From: Thermothielavioides terrestris NRRL 8126
Taxonomy: Eukaryota; Ascomycota; Sordariomycetes; Sordariales; Chaetomiaceae
Direction: 5' to 3'
Length of the DNA: 64,000 nucleotides
Assembly: GCF_000226115.1 (NCBI RefSeq)
Contig: NC_016458.1
Coordinates: 7,164,001 to 7,228,000, forward strand
Shown here: positions 10,093 to 21,005 of the stretch, one piece after another
How positions within the stretch are numbered: position 1 is the stretch's first letter
Layout of the letters: every line of letters begins with the position of its first letter
The notes under the pieces: generated by a model
Database searches by the model: none
Told to the model about the DNA's origin: nothing
What the model saw: only the letters and a program-made list of their open reading frames with translations
Program-made: the position numbers and the translations under genes

Positions 10093-11359
10093 ATGCCCCC
10101 GGCCCTCATGAGCCATGCCTCCATGCCGGGGGCCTCGATGCCACATCAACCACGAGAGGCTGGCGATGTTCCTCGCGCGATAGTGGTCCCGAGAAAGGAG
10201 CCCGCCGTCTGTCCGACGGACGACGAGGCGCGAGTTCCGCGCAAGGCGGTGCAGGACAAGCGCAGTTTCGATTATGTGTGGAGGTCTGGCGTGGCAGGAG
10301 GCGTAGCGGGCTGCGCGGTAAGTGGTTTCTTATTGAGCAGCAGAGCCAGACCGGGCTGCTGACACCGCCGGACAGGCGAAAACGGTCGTTGCGCCGCTCG
10401 ATCGAGTGAAGATTCTGTTCCAGTCTCGCAATCCGCACTTCGTCAAGTACGCAGGGTCGTGGCGTGGCGTGGGCGCAGCAATCACGGAGATCTACCATCA
10501 GGATGGGCCGGTGGGGCTGTTCCGGGGGCACTCGGCCACGCTGTTGAGGATATTTCCGTATGCGGCGATCAAGTTCCTGGCATACGAGCAAATCCGTGCC
10601 ATCGTCATTCCCCGAAAGGACAAGGAAACTCCGTTCCGACGGCTCATCAGCGGTTCTCTGGCGGGCGTGACGTCGGTCTTCTTCACCTACCCCCTCGAGG
10701 TTCTCAGGGTGCGACTTGCCTTCGAGACGAAGAAGGACCACCGGTCGTCTCTGCGGTCAATATGCAAGCAAATATATCACGAACGGCAGTACCAAAAGCC
10801 ACCCACGACTGCGGCGACGGTAGCAGCTGAGCTAGCCGGTGCGCCGTCGGCCCGAGCTGCTGCGACAACAATCGCCACGGCCGCGCCGGCCCTCGCCCCG
10901 AGGTTTGGGCTAGTGAACTTCTACCGCGGCTTCACGCCGACGCTCCTAGGCATGCTTCCCTACGCCGGCATGTCCTTCCTCACGCATGATACGGTGGGCG
11001 ACCTACTGCGGCTCCCGATCATCGCCCAGTACACGACCATGCCCAAGCCGGCCAACTCTTCGCCGAGCAAGCCGGCGCCGCTCCGGTCGTGGGCCGAGCT
11101 CTTTGCGGGCGGCGTTGCGGGTCTCGTCTCGCAGACGGCGTCGTACCCCCTGGAGGTGATCCGGCGGCGGATGCAAGTCGGCGGCGCGGTCGGCGACGGC
11201 CACCGGCTGCGCATCGGCGAGACGGCCAGGCTGATCATGCGGGAGCGCGGCTTTAGGGGCTTCTTCGTCGGGCTGACCATCGGCTACGCCAAGGTGGTGC
11301 CCATGGCGGCGGCGAGCTTTTACACGTACGAGAGGTTAAAGATGTGGTTTGGCATCTAA
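10093..11359 (+). CDS. LEU5: Mitochondrial carrier, coenzyme A transporter type (Leu5/SLC25A42-like)
   Basis: Predicted 402 residues from exons 10093-10317 and 10376-11359; the intron (GTAAGT, CTGAC, CAG) joins GGVAGCA to AKTVVAPLDRVKILFQ in phase 0. Three mitochondrial-carrier repeats carry the PX[DE]XX[RK] signature: APLDRVK, YPLEVLR and YPLEVIR. The DRVKILFQ wording and the extra loop before repeat 2b (Ala-rich, about 215-255) fit the Leu5 branch, which imports CoA into the matrix in yeast. The N-terminal 60 residues are an unstructured extension, so an internal ATG at 10108 or 10123 could also serve. Inner mitochondrial membrane. Confidence 0.9.
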
Positions 11360-12005
11360 AATTCTTGTTCCCTTGTTTGTTCGGACTGGGCACATGAGCG
11401 GCGTTTGGGCGGTTGTTGTGTAGTTATGCGGAACCGGTTGGGGAGAGTCGTAGTCGAGTGAATGCTCGAGTCGAATAGACGCATTTTGCATAAGAATAGA
11501 AATTTGTATTCTTCCCTAGGCTCGGGATACTTGCGTCCTGTATCGCTCTTACTTGGCTAAAACTCTCACATTCTAGCTGTCCATTTTAAAGTACGGTTGC
11601 GGAAAGCTTTCAGCTACAATATCTCGCGATCGCTCCCATCATGATGCCACTTGCCTGGGAACTACATCCACTGCCCAGCCATGCCTTTGACGGCGAGTTT
11701 GAGGCAGCTCCGAGACTGGTACTCACGACGGGCAGTTGCTACCCGGCACGCAAGCCTCCTAGCGCCATTTGTCCTGGGAAACTGGCGAGGACATGGATCG
11801 TTCCTTCCCAACGGCCTCGGTCAGTTCGTCCTACCTTACTTTACTGGACACTGTTGACCCCCGAATTTGACCCCCGAATCCAGCCAACCTGCAACACTTC
11901 GCAGACGGGATAGAAGCCCTTTCACCGCCTAAGTCTACGTCAACTTCCCGCACGCCACCCTCTGCCCCCGGACTCCAAGGGTGCATCACAAAGAAGTCTC
12001 ACACG
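11360..12005. other. Intergenic between carrier and thioesterase genes
   Basis: Contains the 3' flank of the carrier and the promoter of the thioesterase-like gene. A 90-codon frame at 11641-11913 has no recognisable feature. Nothing else seen. Confidence 0.4.
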
Positions 12006-12907
12006 ATGGAATCAAGCCGCGACTCGCGGGGCGACGAGCCTCAGTCCCACACGCAGCAAGGAGGACAGCACATCGAGAAACCGGCACATTCGTGCCCCGA
12101 AGGCCACAACCAGGTGATCCAAGACCCGCTGGCGCACTTCCTGGCCATCCCGTGGACGGCGAAGCTGCTCGCGGACCCGGCAGCGTTCGATATCGCCGTC
12201 GTGGACCGCCGGCTGCTGCCGACGGGCGACAAGCAGTTCATCCGCTCCGTCCTGAACAGCCCGACGACGGTGCGCGCGTGCGTGGTCTTCTGGATGCGGA
12301 TGCCAACGACGCCGCCGGCGCAAGGGGCGCCGCCCATCTCGAAGAGCAGGGCGCTGCTGCAGGGCGGCGGCCCGCAGAACGGCGAGGACCCGGAGAAGCC
12401 TTTCCTGCTGTTCAACGCGCTCGTCGATCTGGGAGAGGATCTGTGCGGCTACCGGGGAGTCCTGCACGGCGGGCTGACGGCCGTGTTGCTGGATGAGACG
12501 ATGTGCAGCGTGTCGGATAGTCTGGGCTGTGAGTTCTCGGGCAATTTCTATAACTAGAGCTCGCCCCCAATTACCCTGCAGGAGACGCGGGTAGCTGATA
12601 TTTCCATTGCATGCATGGTGGAACAGGTCATTCAGTCACGGCGACCATGACGACCAAGTTCCGGAAACCGGTCAAGGTGCCGGGCGTTGTGGTGGTCAGG
12701 GCGAGGGTGTTCAAGAAGGAAGGCCGGCAGATCTACGTGAGGGGTTCGATCGAGGATGGCGACGGTAGGTTCGAACTCCTGTCCCCGGTCGGAAATGAGC
12801 TGCTGCGACCGGAGACTGACATCTCGTTCACTTGCGCAGACAGCCTCCTGGCCGAGGGCGAGGCAATGCTAGTGGATAAGTCGCCCGGGCAAGACACCAA
12901 GCTGTAA
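12006..12907 (+). CDS. 4HBT (hot-dog) thioesterase superfamily protein
   Basis: Predicted 242 residues from exons 12006-12528, 12627-12764 and 12840-12907. Intron 1 (GTGAGT, acceptor AACAG) and intron 2 (GTAGGT, branch CTGAC, acceptor GCAG) both keep frame and give DSLGCHSVTATMTTKFRKPV and SIEDGDDSLLAEGEAMLVDK. The hot-dog domain covers about residues 100-235: FLLFNALVDLGEDLCGYRGVLHGG is the HGG-containing active-site helix entry, followed by LTAVLLDETM, then TTKFRKPVKVPGVVVVRARV and the LAEGEAMLV closing strand. Fungal paralogues are acyl-CoA thioesterases of unknown in vivo substrate. The first 45 residues are polar and may be disordered rather than a targeting peptide. Confidence 0.85.
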
Positions 12908-13393
12908 CGGGATGGAAGAAGGTGGGAGGGTGCTGGGAGGAAGGGTCAAGCTTTTGAGGTCGCTTATTCGCTGTTTGTCGAACATAAATTAGGAGGAGGT
13001 GAACAGCAGGAAGCTTCTTGTGTACGGAAGTAGAGGTAGGGTCAAGTGCCTGTATTCCGTGCGGATACTGGGGTGGCTCTCGTCAAGTTTACCCCCTACC
13101 CCGGTATTTCTGTGCATTTTACTCCGTAGGTTCACCAGGCAACGCTCGCCGGGTTTTGGATGGATTGGTTGGCCAGCCACCTGGGCATGCTGATGATTGG
13201 TGATTGGCAGGCGGGACTGAGCCCGACCCCGGTCTCCCGAAACGCGCTGGCCCATTGAAACGCGCCTGCTGCCACAGTTTCACGGCTCGGTTCACACCGA
13301 AAAGGAAAAGTCACAGTATGCTACGACAGGCAGCCTCCATGGCACGAAATCATCCGCGTTGAACTTTTCGGGCTTGAAAGTTGTGGCAGGAAC
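12908..13393. other. Intergenic between thioesterase and ORC4 genes
   Basis: Includes the motif TTACTCCGTAGG near 13120, one of the dispersed short CTCCGTA-type motifs of the window. No gene supported. Confidence 0.4.
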
Positions 13394-16120
13394 ATGGCCA
13401 GGGCAAGCACCGACTCAGCCAGGAAAAGAACCCGGGCGTTGCATGAGCAGGAAGACGCTTCACTAAGCGCCAAAAAGCGCCGTCTCCAAGCTTCATCTGA
13501 CTTGCCCTCGGCCGCTGTAAAGGTCCCTTCGGTCGCAAACGGAGATTCGAAACAACGCGGTCGCCGCGCAGCCGCGGCACAGGCAGACTCGCGCGATGTC
13601 CCAAGCTCAGAAGACAAAGGCACAACAAACTCAGCACACCGTCAGCCAGAGCGACTCGCCAAGGGAAAGCGGCAGGCCAAGAAACCCCAGCCTGCAGCCT
13701 CCACTGACCTGCAGAAGAGCAGTGTCTATGATGTGCCAGACTCGGACGAGGATGAGCTCACCACGGCCGCTGTCAAACCACGACCAAGGAGGCAGACGCT
13801 TGGCACTGCGGCTGCTGCGAAAAATGAGCCCGGCCCGTCCGTGGCAGTCAATGGAGACGAGCATGTGAAGAGGAAACGCGGCCGACCGGACAAGGTCGAT
13901 CGTGGGGAATCGGCTACTGCGCAGAGCAGCGATGCCGCTCCTCCCGAAGCTGGGGCGGGCGTGTCAACCCGTCGAGCCGGGCGGTTAGGCGCCCGTCGAA
14001 GCCCGTCCCGCGATTTGCTTCAAACTGAGGAGCGGGAATCGGACGGCAAGCCAGTTCAGAAATTGCGGCGGCCGAGGGCAACTACGAATGGCCGGACAGA
14101 GGATGCCCCCATGCCCAAAGGGATCCTGACGCCCCGAAAAGGGAAGCCCGACGGCGACCGCTTGCGCAGGAGCGTGGTATTTGATGACGACCGAGGGGAT
14201 GAAGAAACTCCGGACGAGCGACCGGCGGAGACGCCGTCGCGATCGACCAGAAAGCGCAGCCAAGCAGATGAGGCCACCAAGACCGAAGTGCAGGAAATGG
14301 ACGAGGGGCCGGAAACTGACCAAGAGGAGGACGATGAAGTCTGCGCCATCTGTTCCAAGCCGGACTCGGCCCCGCCCAACGAGATCGTCTTCTGCGACAA
14401 CTGCGACATGGCCGTGCACCAAGAGTGCTACGGGCTCGCCGAGATTCCCGAAGGCGACTGGATATGTCGCAACTGCTCGCAGGATGATGCCCCTTCCGCG
14501 AACAGCCTAGGGCCGCGCCAGCCGCATTCGGCGGTAGCCGCGCGGGACGTTCAGAGGCCGGATATTCCCAATTTTGAGCAGCATCTCCGCTCGGCGCAGC
14601 GGGTGCTGCTTGACCGCTGCACGGGCAGGCGACGAATCAAGCTCCGCGGACAGGACGAGGCCTACGAGAAGGCGTATCAGCTCATAGAGCAGACGGTCGT
14701 GGCGGGCGAGGGCAATTCGATGATGGTCATAGGAGCCCGTGGTTGCGGCAAGACGACAGTGAGCTCTTCCGAGCTGCTTCCTGTGCTGTGAGTGCTGTGA
14801 GGCTAACCGCTGTTGCAGCTAATCGAATCTATCTTAGCCGATATGTCGAGGCTTCACGAGGGTCAGTTCCACGTCGTCAGGCTGAGCGGATTTATCCACA
14901 CCGACGATAAGCTGGCTTTGCGAGAGATCTGGCGGCAGCTCGGCAAGGAGATGGAGGTCGAGGACGAGCTCGTGAACAAGGCAGGCTCACCCGACACGAT
15001 GGATGAACGGCGGTCCTTTGCTGACCATGGCAGACTACCAACTACGCCGATATTATGGCTTCGCTACTCGCTCTCTTGTCGCACCCCTCCGAAATCGCCG
15101 AGACGCAGGACGGCGTCACGTCTAGGTCGATCATCTTCGTCATAGACGAGTTTGATCTCTTTGCGACTCACGCTCGGCAGACCCTCCTGTATAATCTCTT
15201 CGACATCGCACAGGCCCGCAAGGCGCCGATTGCCGTGCTGGGGTTAACGACGAGGATCGACGTGGTCGAAAGCCTCGAGAAGAGGGTCAAGAGCCGGTTC
15301 AGCCACAGATATGTGCATCTCTCGCTTCCAAAGAGCCTACCTGCGTACTGGGACATATGTAAGCAGGGCCTCACCGTGGACGAAGAGGACATGGTGCTGG
15401 AGGGACTCAACCCGTCACTGGAGGGCCACTCCGCCTTCTGGGCCTGGTGGAACGGGAAAATCGACGTATGAGGGCTCTTACCCCTGCTCGCTCGCTGTCG
15501 AGAGGGAGCGCTGCTCCGCCCAGCTTTGCTGACCAATTTTGCAGGCTCTCTACAAAACGCAGGAATTTGCGGACCACCTCGAATCGCACTTTTACACTAC
15601 GAAGTCAGTCTCGGCCTTCCTGACATCATGCATCATGCCGCTTGCAGCGCTCTCAGCCACGGCACCATCATTGCAGATACCGCCAGCCGCGGGGCCCGCC
15701 GTCTCGCTCGAGCCGCCGGACTCCAAGCTGCACCTGCTCGGGTCGCTCTCGGATTTGGACCTGGCGATGCTCATCGCGGCGGCGCGGCTGGACATCGTGG
15801 CGCACACCGACACGGTCAACTTCGCCATGGCGTACGACGAGTACACGTCGCTCATGGGCAGGCAGCGGGTGCAGTCGGCCAGCTCGGGCATGCTGGCGCT
15901 TGGGGGCGGAGCGCGCGTGTGGGGCCGCGGCGCGGCGGGCATCGCCTGGGAGCGCCTGGTCGCCCTCGGCTTGCTCGTTCCCGCAGCCCCGGGCGGCAGG
16001 GGGACGGCCGGTCTGGGCGGGTTGGACGCCAAGATGTGGAAGGTGGACGTCGCGCTCGAGGAGATTCCCGCGGCCGTGAAGCTGAACGCCGTCCTGGCAA
16101 GGTGGTGCAGGGAGATTTAG
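13394..16120 (+). CDS. ORC4: Origin recognition complex subunit 4 with N-terminal AT-hook and PHD finger
   Basis: Predicted 841 residues from exons 13394-14758, 14819-14971, 15034-15465 and 15545-16120, all introns phase 0 with donors GTGAGC, GTGAAC and GTATGA. Residues 1-310 are basic, disordered and contain an AT-hook-like KRGRPDK (about 161-167). A PHD finger follows at about 317-361 (CAIC, CDNC, HQEC, CRNC zinc ligands). The ORC4 AAA+ module begins near 393: Walker [10 protein letters not shown] at 447-455, Walker [10 protein letters not shown] at about 539-547, then [22 protein letters not shown] (sensor/arginine region) and a C-terminal winged-helix domain with [27 protein letters not shown]4 is part of the complex that marks replication origins; the PHD finger suggests direct reading of histone H3 tails. 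Intron 2 donor GTGAAC is the least certain junction. Confidence 0.93.
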
Positions 16121-16855
16121 CCCGGGCCTGGTTGAGAGGCGCCAGAGGCGCCAGCCTTGCTTGCATGGGGCCCCGGATCCTACGTCCATCCACACTAAGC
16201 TGATGCGCTGCAGCTAGTTACCACAACGGATCAACCGATGCTGCTGCTGCGACGCTGCTACAGCGCTGCAACCAGACTTTGGTGCACAACTCCATAGGTG
16301 CAGCATCTGTGTCCCATGCACGACTGACGACGCTGCTTCCCGGACTTAGCGGGGAGTGTTCGCTTATTCTGGTTAGCTGCTGCACCTACTCCGGACTTCG
16401 GATTGGTTACTTCGTATTCAGTGGTTCTCGGTAATCTCCTGGAGCCGACAGCTTGGCGCAGGGGTTTGTCTACACTACACTACACTACTGTATTTTCGGA
16501 TCGCACTGCCTCGTGCCCACGTGTGCGGGTCGCATCGCAACGCATCAGGATGAGGCCAGGGGTCCGAACAGGGGCATTGCGCCACACCCAACGGTAATCT
16601 TGGCTCCCATCCGGATGGCGGGCGCAAGCGGATCCGGTAGTGTACAGCCGCCGGGCGCTGCTGCTTCCTTCCGAGCATGCAGGATAATACTATTGTATTG
16701 GTATATACCGGCTTGTGCTCCTCCATCTGCAGTACACAGTACTCTGTACTGACAGTCTTAGCTGGCTGGGTCTCTCTATGGCGGTTTGTCAAACTTTGTT
16801 GATCCTTGTTTTCTTGTTATCTCCGGCTTGATTGTCACTTACACCGGCCACCGCC
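16121..16855. other. Intergenic with simple-sequence and short palindromic motifs
   Basis: Contains CTG-rich sequence at about 16240-16275, a (TACAC)n run at about 16470-16487 and the palindromic string CAGTACACAGTACTCTG near 16733. No gene supported. Confidence 0.5.
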
Positions 16856-18537
16856 ATGTCGAAGCGCAGTGTGTTCACCACCGTCTCGCCTCTGCCGGCG
16901 GGTGTCACACGGCAGATAGTCCTTGATTTCCTCCATGACCACGAGGAGATGATAGATCTGAACCCCTTGGTCAAGGAGCGCCACCCGATCCCAGCACCAC
17001 CTCATGCTCCGGCAGACGAGCTGGCCTGCCAGTGGTACTCATTGACCGACAAGATCTCGTACTTTCCAGGAGTGGCCGGCGATGTCACGTATACTTGCGC
17101 CTTCAATGACCTGCCAACGGGACTGCAGACACACTGCTACGCGCCCGCGGGGCTGAGTACGTCAATCCTTCCTTTCTGCGGGCGTCTTCGCTTCTCGCGG
17201 ACGGACGCTAACTCGGGCGTTTTGTTACAATTCCAGCCATCCGTGACAAATGGACAGTCTGCGGCTCGCTGCCGGGCGAGCCGGCAGAACCTCTCGAGCT
17301 CGGCCTCCAGGTGCCGCCAATTGGACTCTACCTCCGTGAGGACGTCGACATGCGCTGCAACGTGGTCATGACGAGCTTCGTGAAGAAGACGCTCAAGAGG
17401 TCGCATGCGGCCCTGGTCGAGCGGCTCAAGATCAAGGCCGAGATCGCCAGTACCGCTAGCAAGAGGATTAGCAAGACCATGGGCAGCGGCAGCGCCGACG
17501 ACAGAAGCCGAGCCTCTCCCGACCCCAACGCGGTCACGAGGATCGCTGAGGGTTACGGGAGCAGCAACAGCATCATCAGCAGCCCCGAGTACCTTGCTCC
17601 ATCCGCTCCGCCAAGCCGGCCCGGGTCTGCTGCTTCCTCCTCTTCTTCCTCCATCGCCAGTACCGCCTCCTCTCCATCGCTGTACAGCGTCCAAAGCAGC
17701 CAGCTGTGGCCGTCGGCAACAAGCAGTGTCGGCACGAGCCCGGCGCCGTCGTACAAAAGCCCCCCAGCGACGTATGCAAGCGGTACCCAGGGCCAGCCCC
17801 CGCACCAGCAGGGCGCACGCAGCGCGCTGCCCGAGCCCGCGACCCCCTTTCTCTGTGAGCAGCAGCCCGATTGGCCGTTGAAGGCACCACAACAACCCGA
17901 CTGGCCGCTGCCCAGGCCGGCGGCGCCAACCCGGCCTGCGGCGCGGCCCCAGAGCCTGCCTTATTTCTCCCCCTACCGACCATCTCCCCAGCATGCCAGC
18001 CCTCCTCTCGCGAGAGGGGACAGCCACAATAGCAACGCCAATCACATTCCCACCCCAGCCACCAGCAGCAGCAGCACGCTATCAGATGACGCCCTCTGGC
18101 AGGCCCTCGGCGGCGGGCGCCGCCCCTCGTCGTCATCGGCGGCGACGAACAACAACAGCAGCAACAACAACAGGCTCAGCTACCACCCAGCAAACGGGGA
18201 AGCTCGCCGCCTGCATCCAGCGACTGCGACGGCCACGGCGAAGGCGAAGGCGACGGCAGAACACCAGGCCCATCCCGACTACCCGCATATGAGCCCCTAT
18301 GACGACGACAACGCCGACGCCGACGCCGACGCCGATAACAACGGCGATGTGGGTGGCGGGACTGGTGTGGTGGGCCTGGGCGTCGTGATGGCGCCGCGCC
18401 CGGCGAGCATGTTGCCGGCGCCGTTGCGGACGCGGGATCGGGCGCCGCCGGCGCTGCCGCTGCTGCCTGCGACGACGCTGGCGTCGGTGTCGTTGGGGCC
18501 GACGTTGAGTGGCCCGTTTGTTGCGCAGTTTGAGTGA
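16856..18537 (+). CDS. DUF7053-type protein with long disordered C-terminal tail
   Basis: Predicted 533 residues from exons 16856-17156 and 17237-18537; intron donor GTACGT, branch GCTAAC, acceptor CCAG, joining AGL to TIRDKWTVCGSLPGEP. The first about 190 residues match the fungal DUF7053 pattern: SKRSVFTTVSPLP start, HDHEEMIDLNPLVKERHPI, a WYSLTDKISYFPG strand, LPTGLQTHCYAPAGL, and GLYLREDVDMRCNVVMTSFV. The fold is probably START-like (inference). The rest is low-complexity Ser/Pro/Gln/Asn sequence, with a duplicated QQPDWPL element, an Ala-Thr-Lys repeat and an Asp-Ala repeat (DADADAD) near 430. Function is unknown. Confidence 0.85.
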
Positions 18538-19170
18538 GCGGTGGTTTGTCTTGTTTTTTGTTTTCTTTTCTTGCTTGTCTAGAGGGGGTGTGGATTGGGA
18601 AGTGGTGGCGGGGAAGAAGGGAGGGCGTTGGTTGATGGGACAGGACGAAGGGCTGGGTTTCATTATGAACCAATTGTCCACGGTTGGGTTAGATATAGAG
18701 GAGCAAAGCGCATTGCATTTGATACCCCTGGATAAATGAGAGCAGCAATGATCGTCTGAATCCTTCTGATGTCGGTGTCCGGAGAAAGGGATCGGTTCTG
18801 AACTCGGCGAGCTCATCCCTTGTGTGAGATGGACGGCTCGACGGCACCCAGCTGCCCTGCGTAGGACGGTATAGGTGAACCGCCAAATATGCCTCCTGTC
18901 AACAACAGCAACGCACTGGATTCTGGAACGGATGGGCTGGCACAAATCAGCGTTGTGATCATTGAGAATCGAGACAGTTGCAGAGATTCCCCCATTTTTG
19001 AAGGCTGTGTCTTTAAACCACTTCGAGAAAACAGGGTAAGAATGAAGCAGAGGTTTACTAGAGAATTCAGCCCAACCAACCAACAAAATCCACTCAAAAC
19101 CAAGACAGAAACCACCCCCTTTCCAAACCCAACCCGCAAACTCCCCATCACACGTACTCCTCCCGAAACC
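18538..19170. other. Convergent intergenic region
   Basis: The DUF7053-type gene and the small secreted-protein gene end towards each other here. T-rich sequence follows the plus-strand stop (TTGTTTTTTGTTTTC near 18550). No gene supported. Confidence 0.45.
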
Positions 19171-19834
19171 TCAACACAGCACCGCAGCAACAAGCACAAC
19201 CCCAGTCACCCCCAGCACGGCAGCAAACCCCAGGCGCTCCTCCCTCCTTCCCGCGCCAGCGCCAGGGCCAGCGCCTGAGACGGCAACAAAAGGGGTCAGC
19301 CGCACGCCGAGGCCGCCGCTCGGCAGCGGCGGAAGCGGCTGGGTGGTGCCTGTCCCCGAGGGCGTGGAAGGGGCGGTGGAGGAAGATGGGGGATTGCCGG
19401 AGGGTGGAGTCTGCTTTTGTGTTTCTGGTTAGAACGCGGAACTGAATGGTACCCGAGGTAGGGGGTTGTGTGTGTGTAAGGAAGCAAGAGAGGCGGATAG
19501 ATAACACGTTGTGTATGTATGGGTTGGGAGTTGACGCGCCGGGCGAGGCAGGACTGAGAACATCAGGCGCGGGATGAGAGCAGCCCATTTTCACTCGAGC
19601 CGGGGCAAGACGGCCCGGAGGGAAGCACAACACCCCGTAGATACTCACATCGTCGCCGGAGGCGTCGCAACTGTCAGCGGTGCTGTTCCAGCCGATATAG
19701 TGGGGGTGGTAGTGCTTCTGCCACGGGGCGTGGGGATTGTACTCGGGCAGGTGTTGGTGGCGGTGGGCCCTGGCGGCAGCGGAGGCGGCGGAGGCGCCGA
19801 GGAGGCCGAGGAGGAGGTTGTTCGTGAGCTGCAT
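19171..19834 (-). CDS. Small His-rich secreted protein with probable GPI-anchor signal
   Basis: Predicted 141 residues from exons 19649-19834 and 19171-19410. The start MQLTNNLLLGLLGASAASA is a clear signal peptide. The mature N-terminus (ARAHRHQHLPEYNPHAPWQ then KHYHPHYIGWNSTADSC) holds many His residues and one N-glycosylation sequon NST. After the 238-bp intron (donor GTGAGT, branch CTAAC, acceptor GCAG) comes a Thr/Ser/Pro linker, a small-residue site (SGAGPGAGAG) and the hydrophobic end LGFAAVLGVTGVVLVAAVLC, the layout of a GPI-attachment signal. I do not recognise a family. The intron is long for this genome, so an extra small exon cannot be excluded. The stop is at TGA right after VLC. 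Confidence 0.62.
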
Positions 19835-21005
19835 TTTCGTTGTCTTCGCGGAGTGGCTGGTTAGGTGGTAGACTGCGGTGTGGTGCTCTGTCAAGCCAAG
19901 CAAGGCACCGTCGGCGTGCTAAGACGGAGGGAAGAGCATGAGAAGGAACAACACTGGCTGTTTAGTAGAAACGGGGTGGACGACGGCACAGTTGCTGGAA
20001 CGTCGGGTTAAGGGAACGCGGAACCGCGTTGGAGTAAACAGGTTTGTTGATTCTAGGGGGAAGCGCCGGTGAACGTCGTTGTATGCCCACATCTTGACCC
20101 TCTGGGATGTTCAAGGGATAGGAAAGTCCCGATTCCCATCGATCGTCCATGACGAACGAGCCACCAAGGCAGTTACAGCCAGGAATCCGAAAACAGTACC
20201 CGGACGACAAGCTCTGAGAATGCGTGGTTGGAGCCTGGGAGTGGACAGCATTCCAGCACCAGCTCGCGACGACGAACCCCCGATTCACCCTTCCAAGGCA
20301 CCGCAAGGCACCGCAAGTCACCACATTCCAAGTCACCACATTCCACATGCCACAGACGAGTGACAGCGACTGCCCCACTGGATAGAAGTTTTGCCTTGTT
20401 TCGCTATTTGGTGCTGGGTGCGGATCTCGCGGGATCAACACACCGCCACGCAAGTCCGTTCCAGCATCCCCTTGCTTGACCTTCCCGTTCAACCTCCGAC
20501 ATCCACGCCCCTGCCCTCCCCCGATCCACGACGTTAGCTCATTCAAAGGGCCATTCCTTCCTACATGCACAGAGCGCCTGTCCCCCCAATGGCGCGAATT
20601 TCCACCCCGCCCACATGACAAGAGGAGAGAGAAGAGGATACCACGTTGTATGCCGATGATCTGATCTCCCATCTATGCCATCACCTCCTCCCTAACGCCG
20701 TAAATCAACACTGCAACGAAGAGAGCATGCAGCCGACAAAAGGAACGCAGCAGGATATAAACGCGAGAGGGGAGCATCGAGGGTTCTCCCATGCATCATG
20801 AAAAAACAGCAATGCACGCCAGCCCTGACGACAGGAGGGGGGGGGGGGGGGGGGAAGACAAAATATAAACAATAAAATCACTGGCCGCCATTTTCTTTAA
20901 CAAAAAGAAACGCATCATGAGATGCCCCGCCTGGCCTGCGCAGGCGCGGCCTCGTGGAACGATCGACTTCTATCGTGGCCGTCTCAGAGACGGCATCCTC
21001 GACAG
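19835..21005. other. Intergenic between secreted-protein gene and RGS gene
   Basis: No gene supported; a 236-codon antisense frame (19962-20672) has no domain. Contains an 18-base G run at 20837-20854 just past the RGS gene, within its likely 3' untranslated region. Confidence 0.45.
20837..20854 (+). repeat. Homopolymeric G run (18 G)
   Basis: Uninterrupted run of 18 G on the plus strand, so C-rich in the sense of the RGS transcript. Could also be an assembly-sensitive stretch. Confidence 0.85.
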
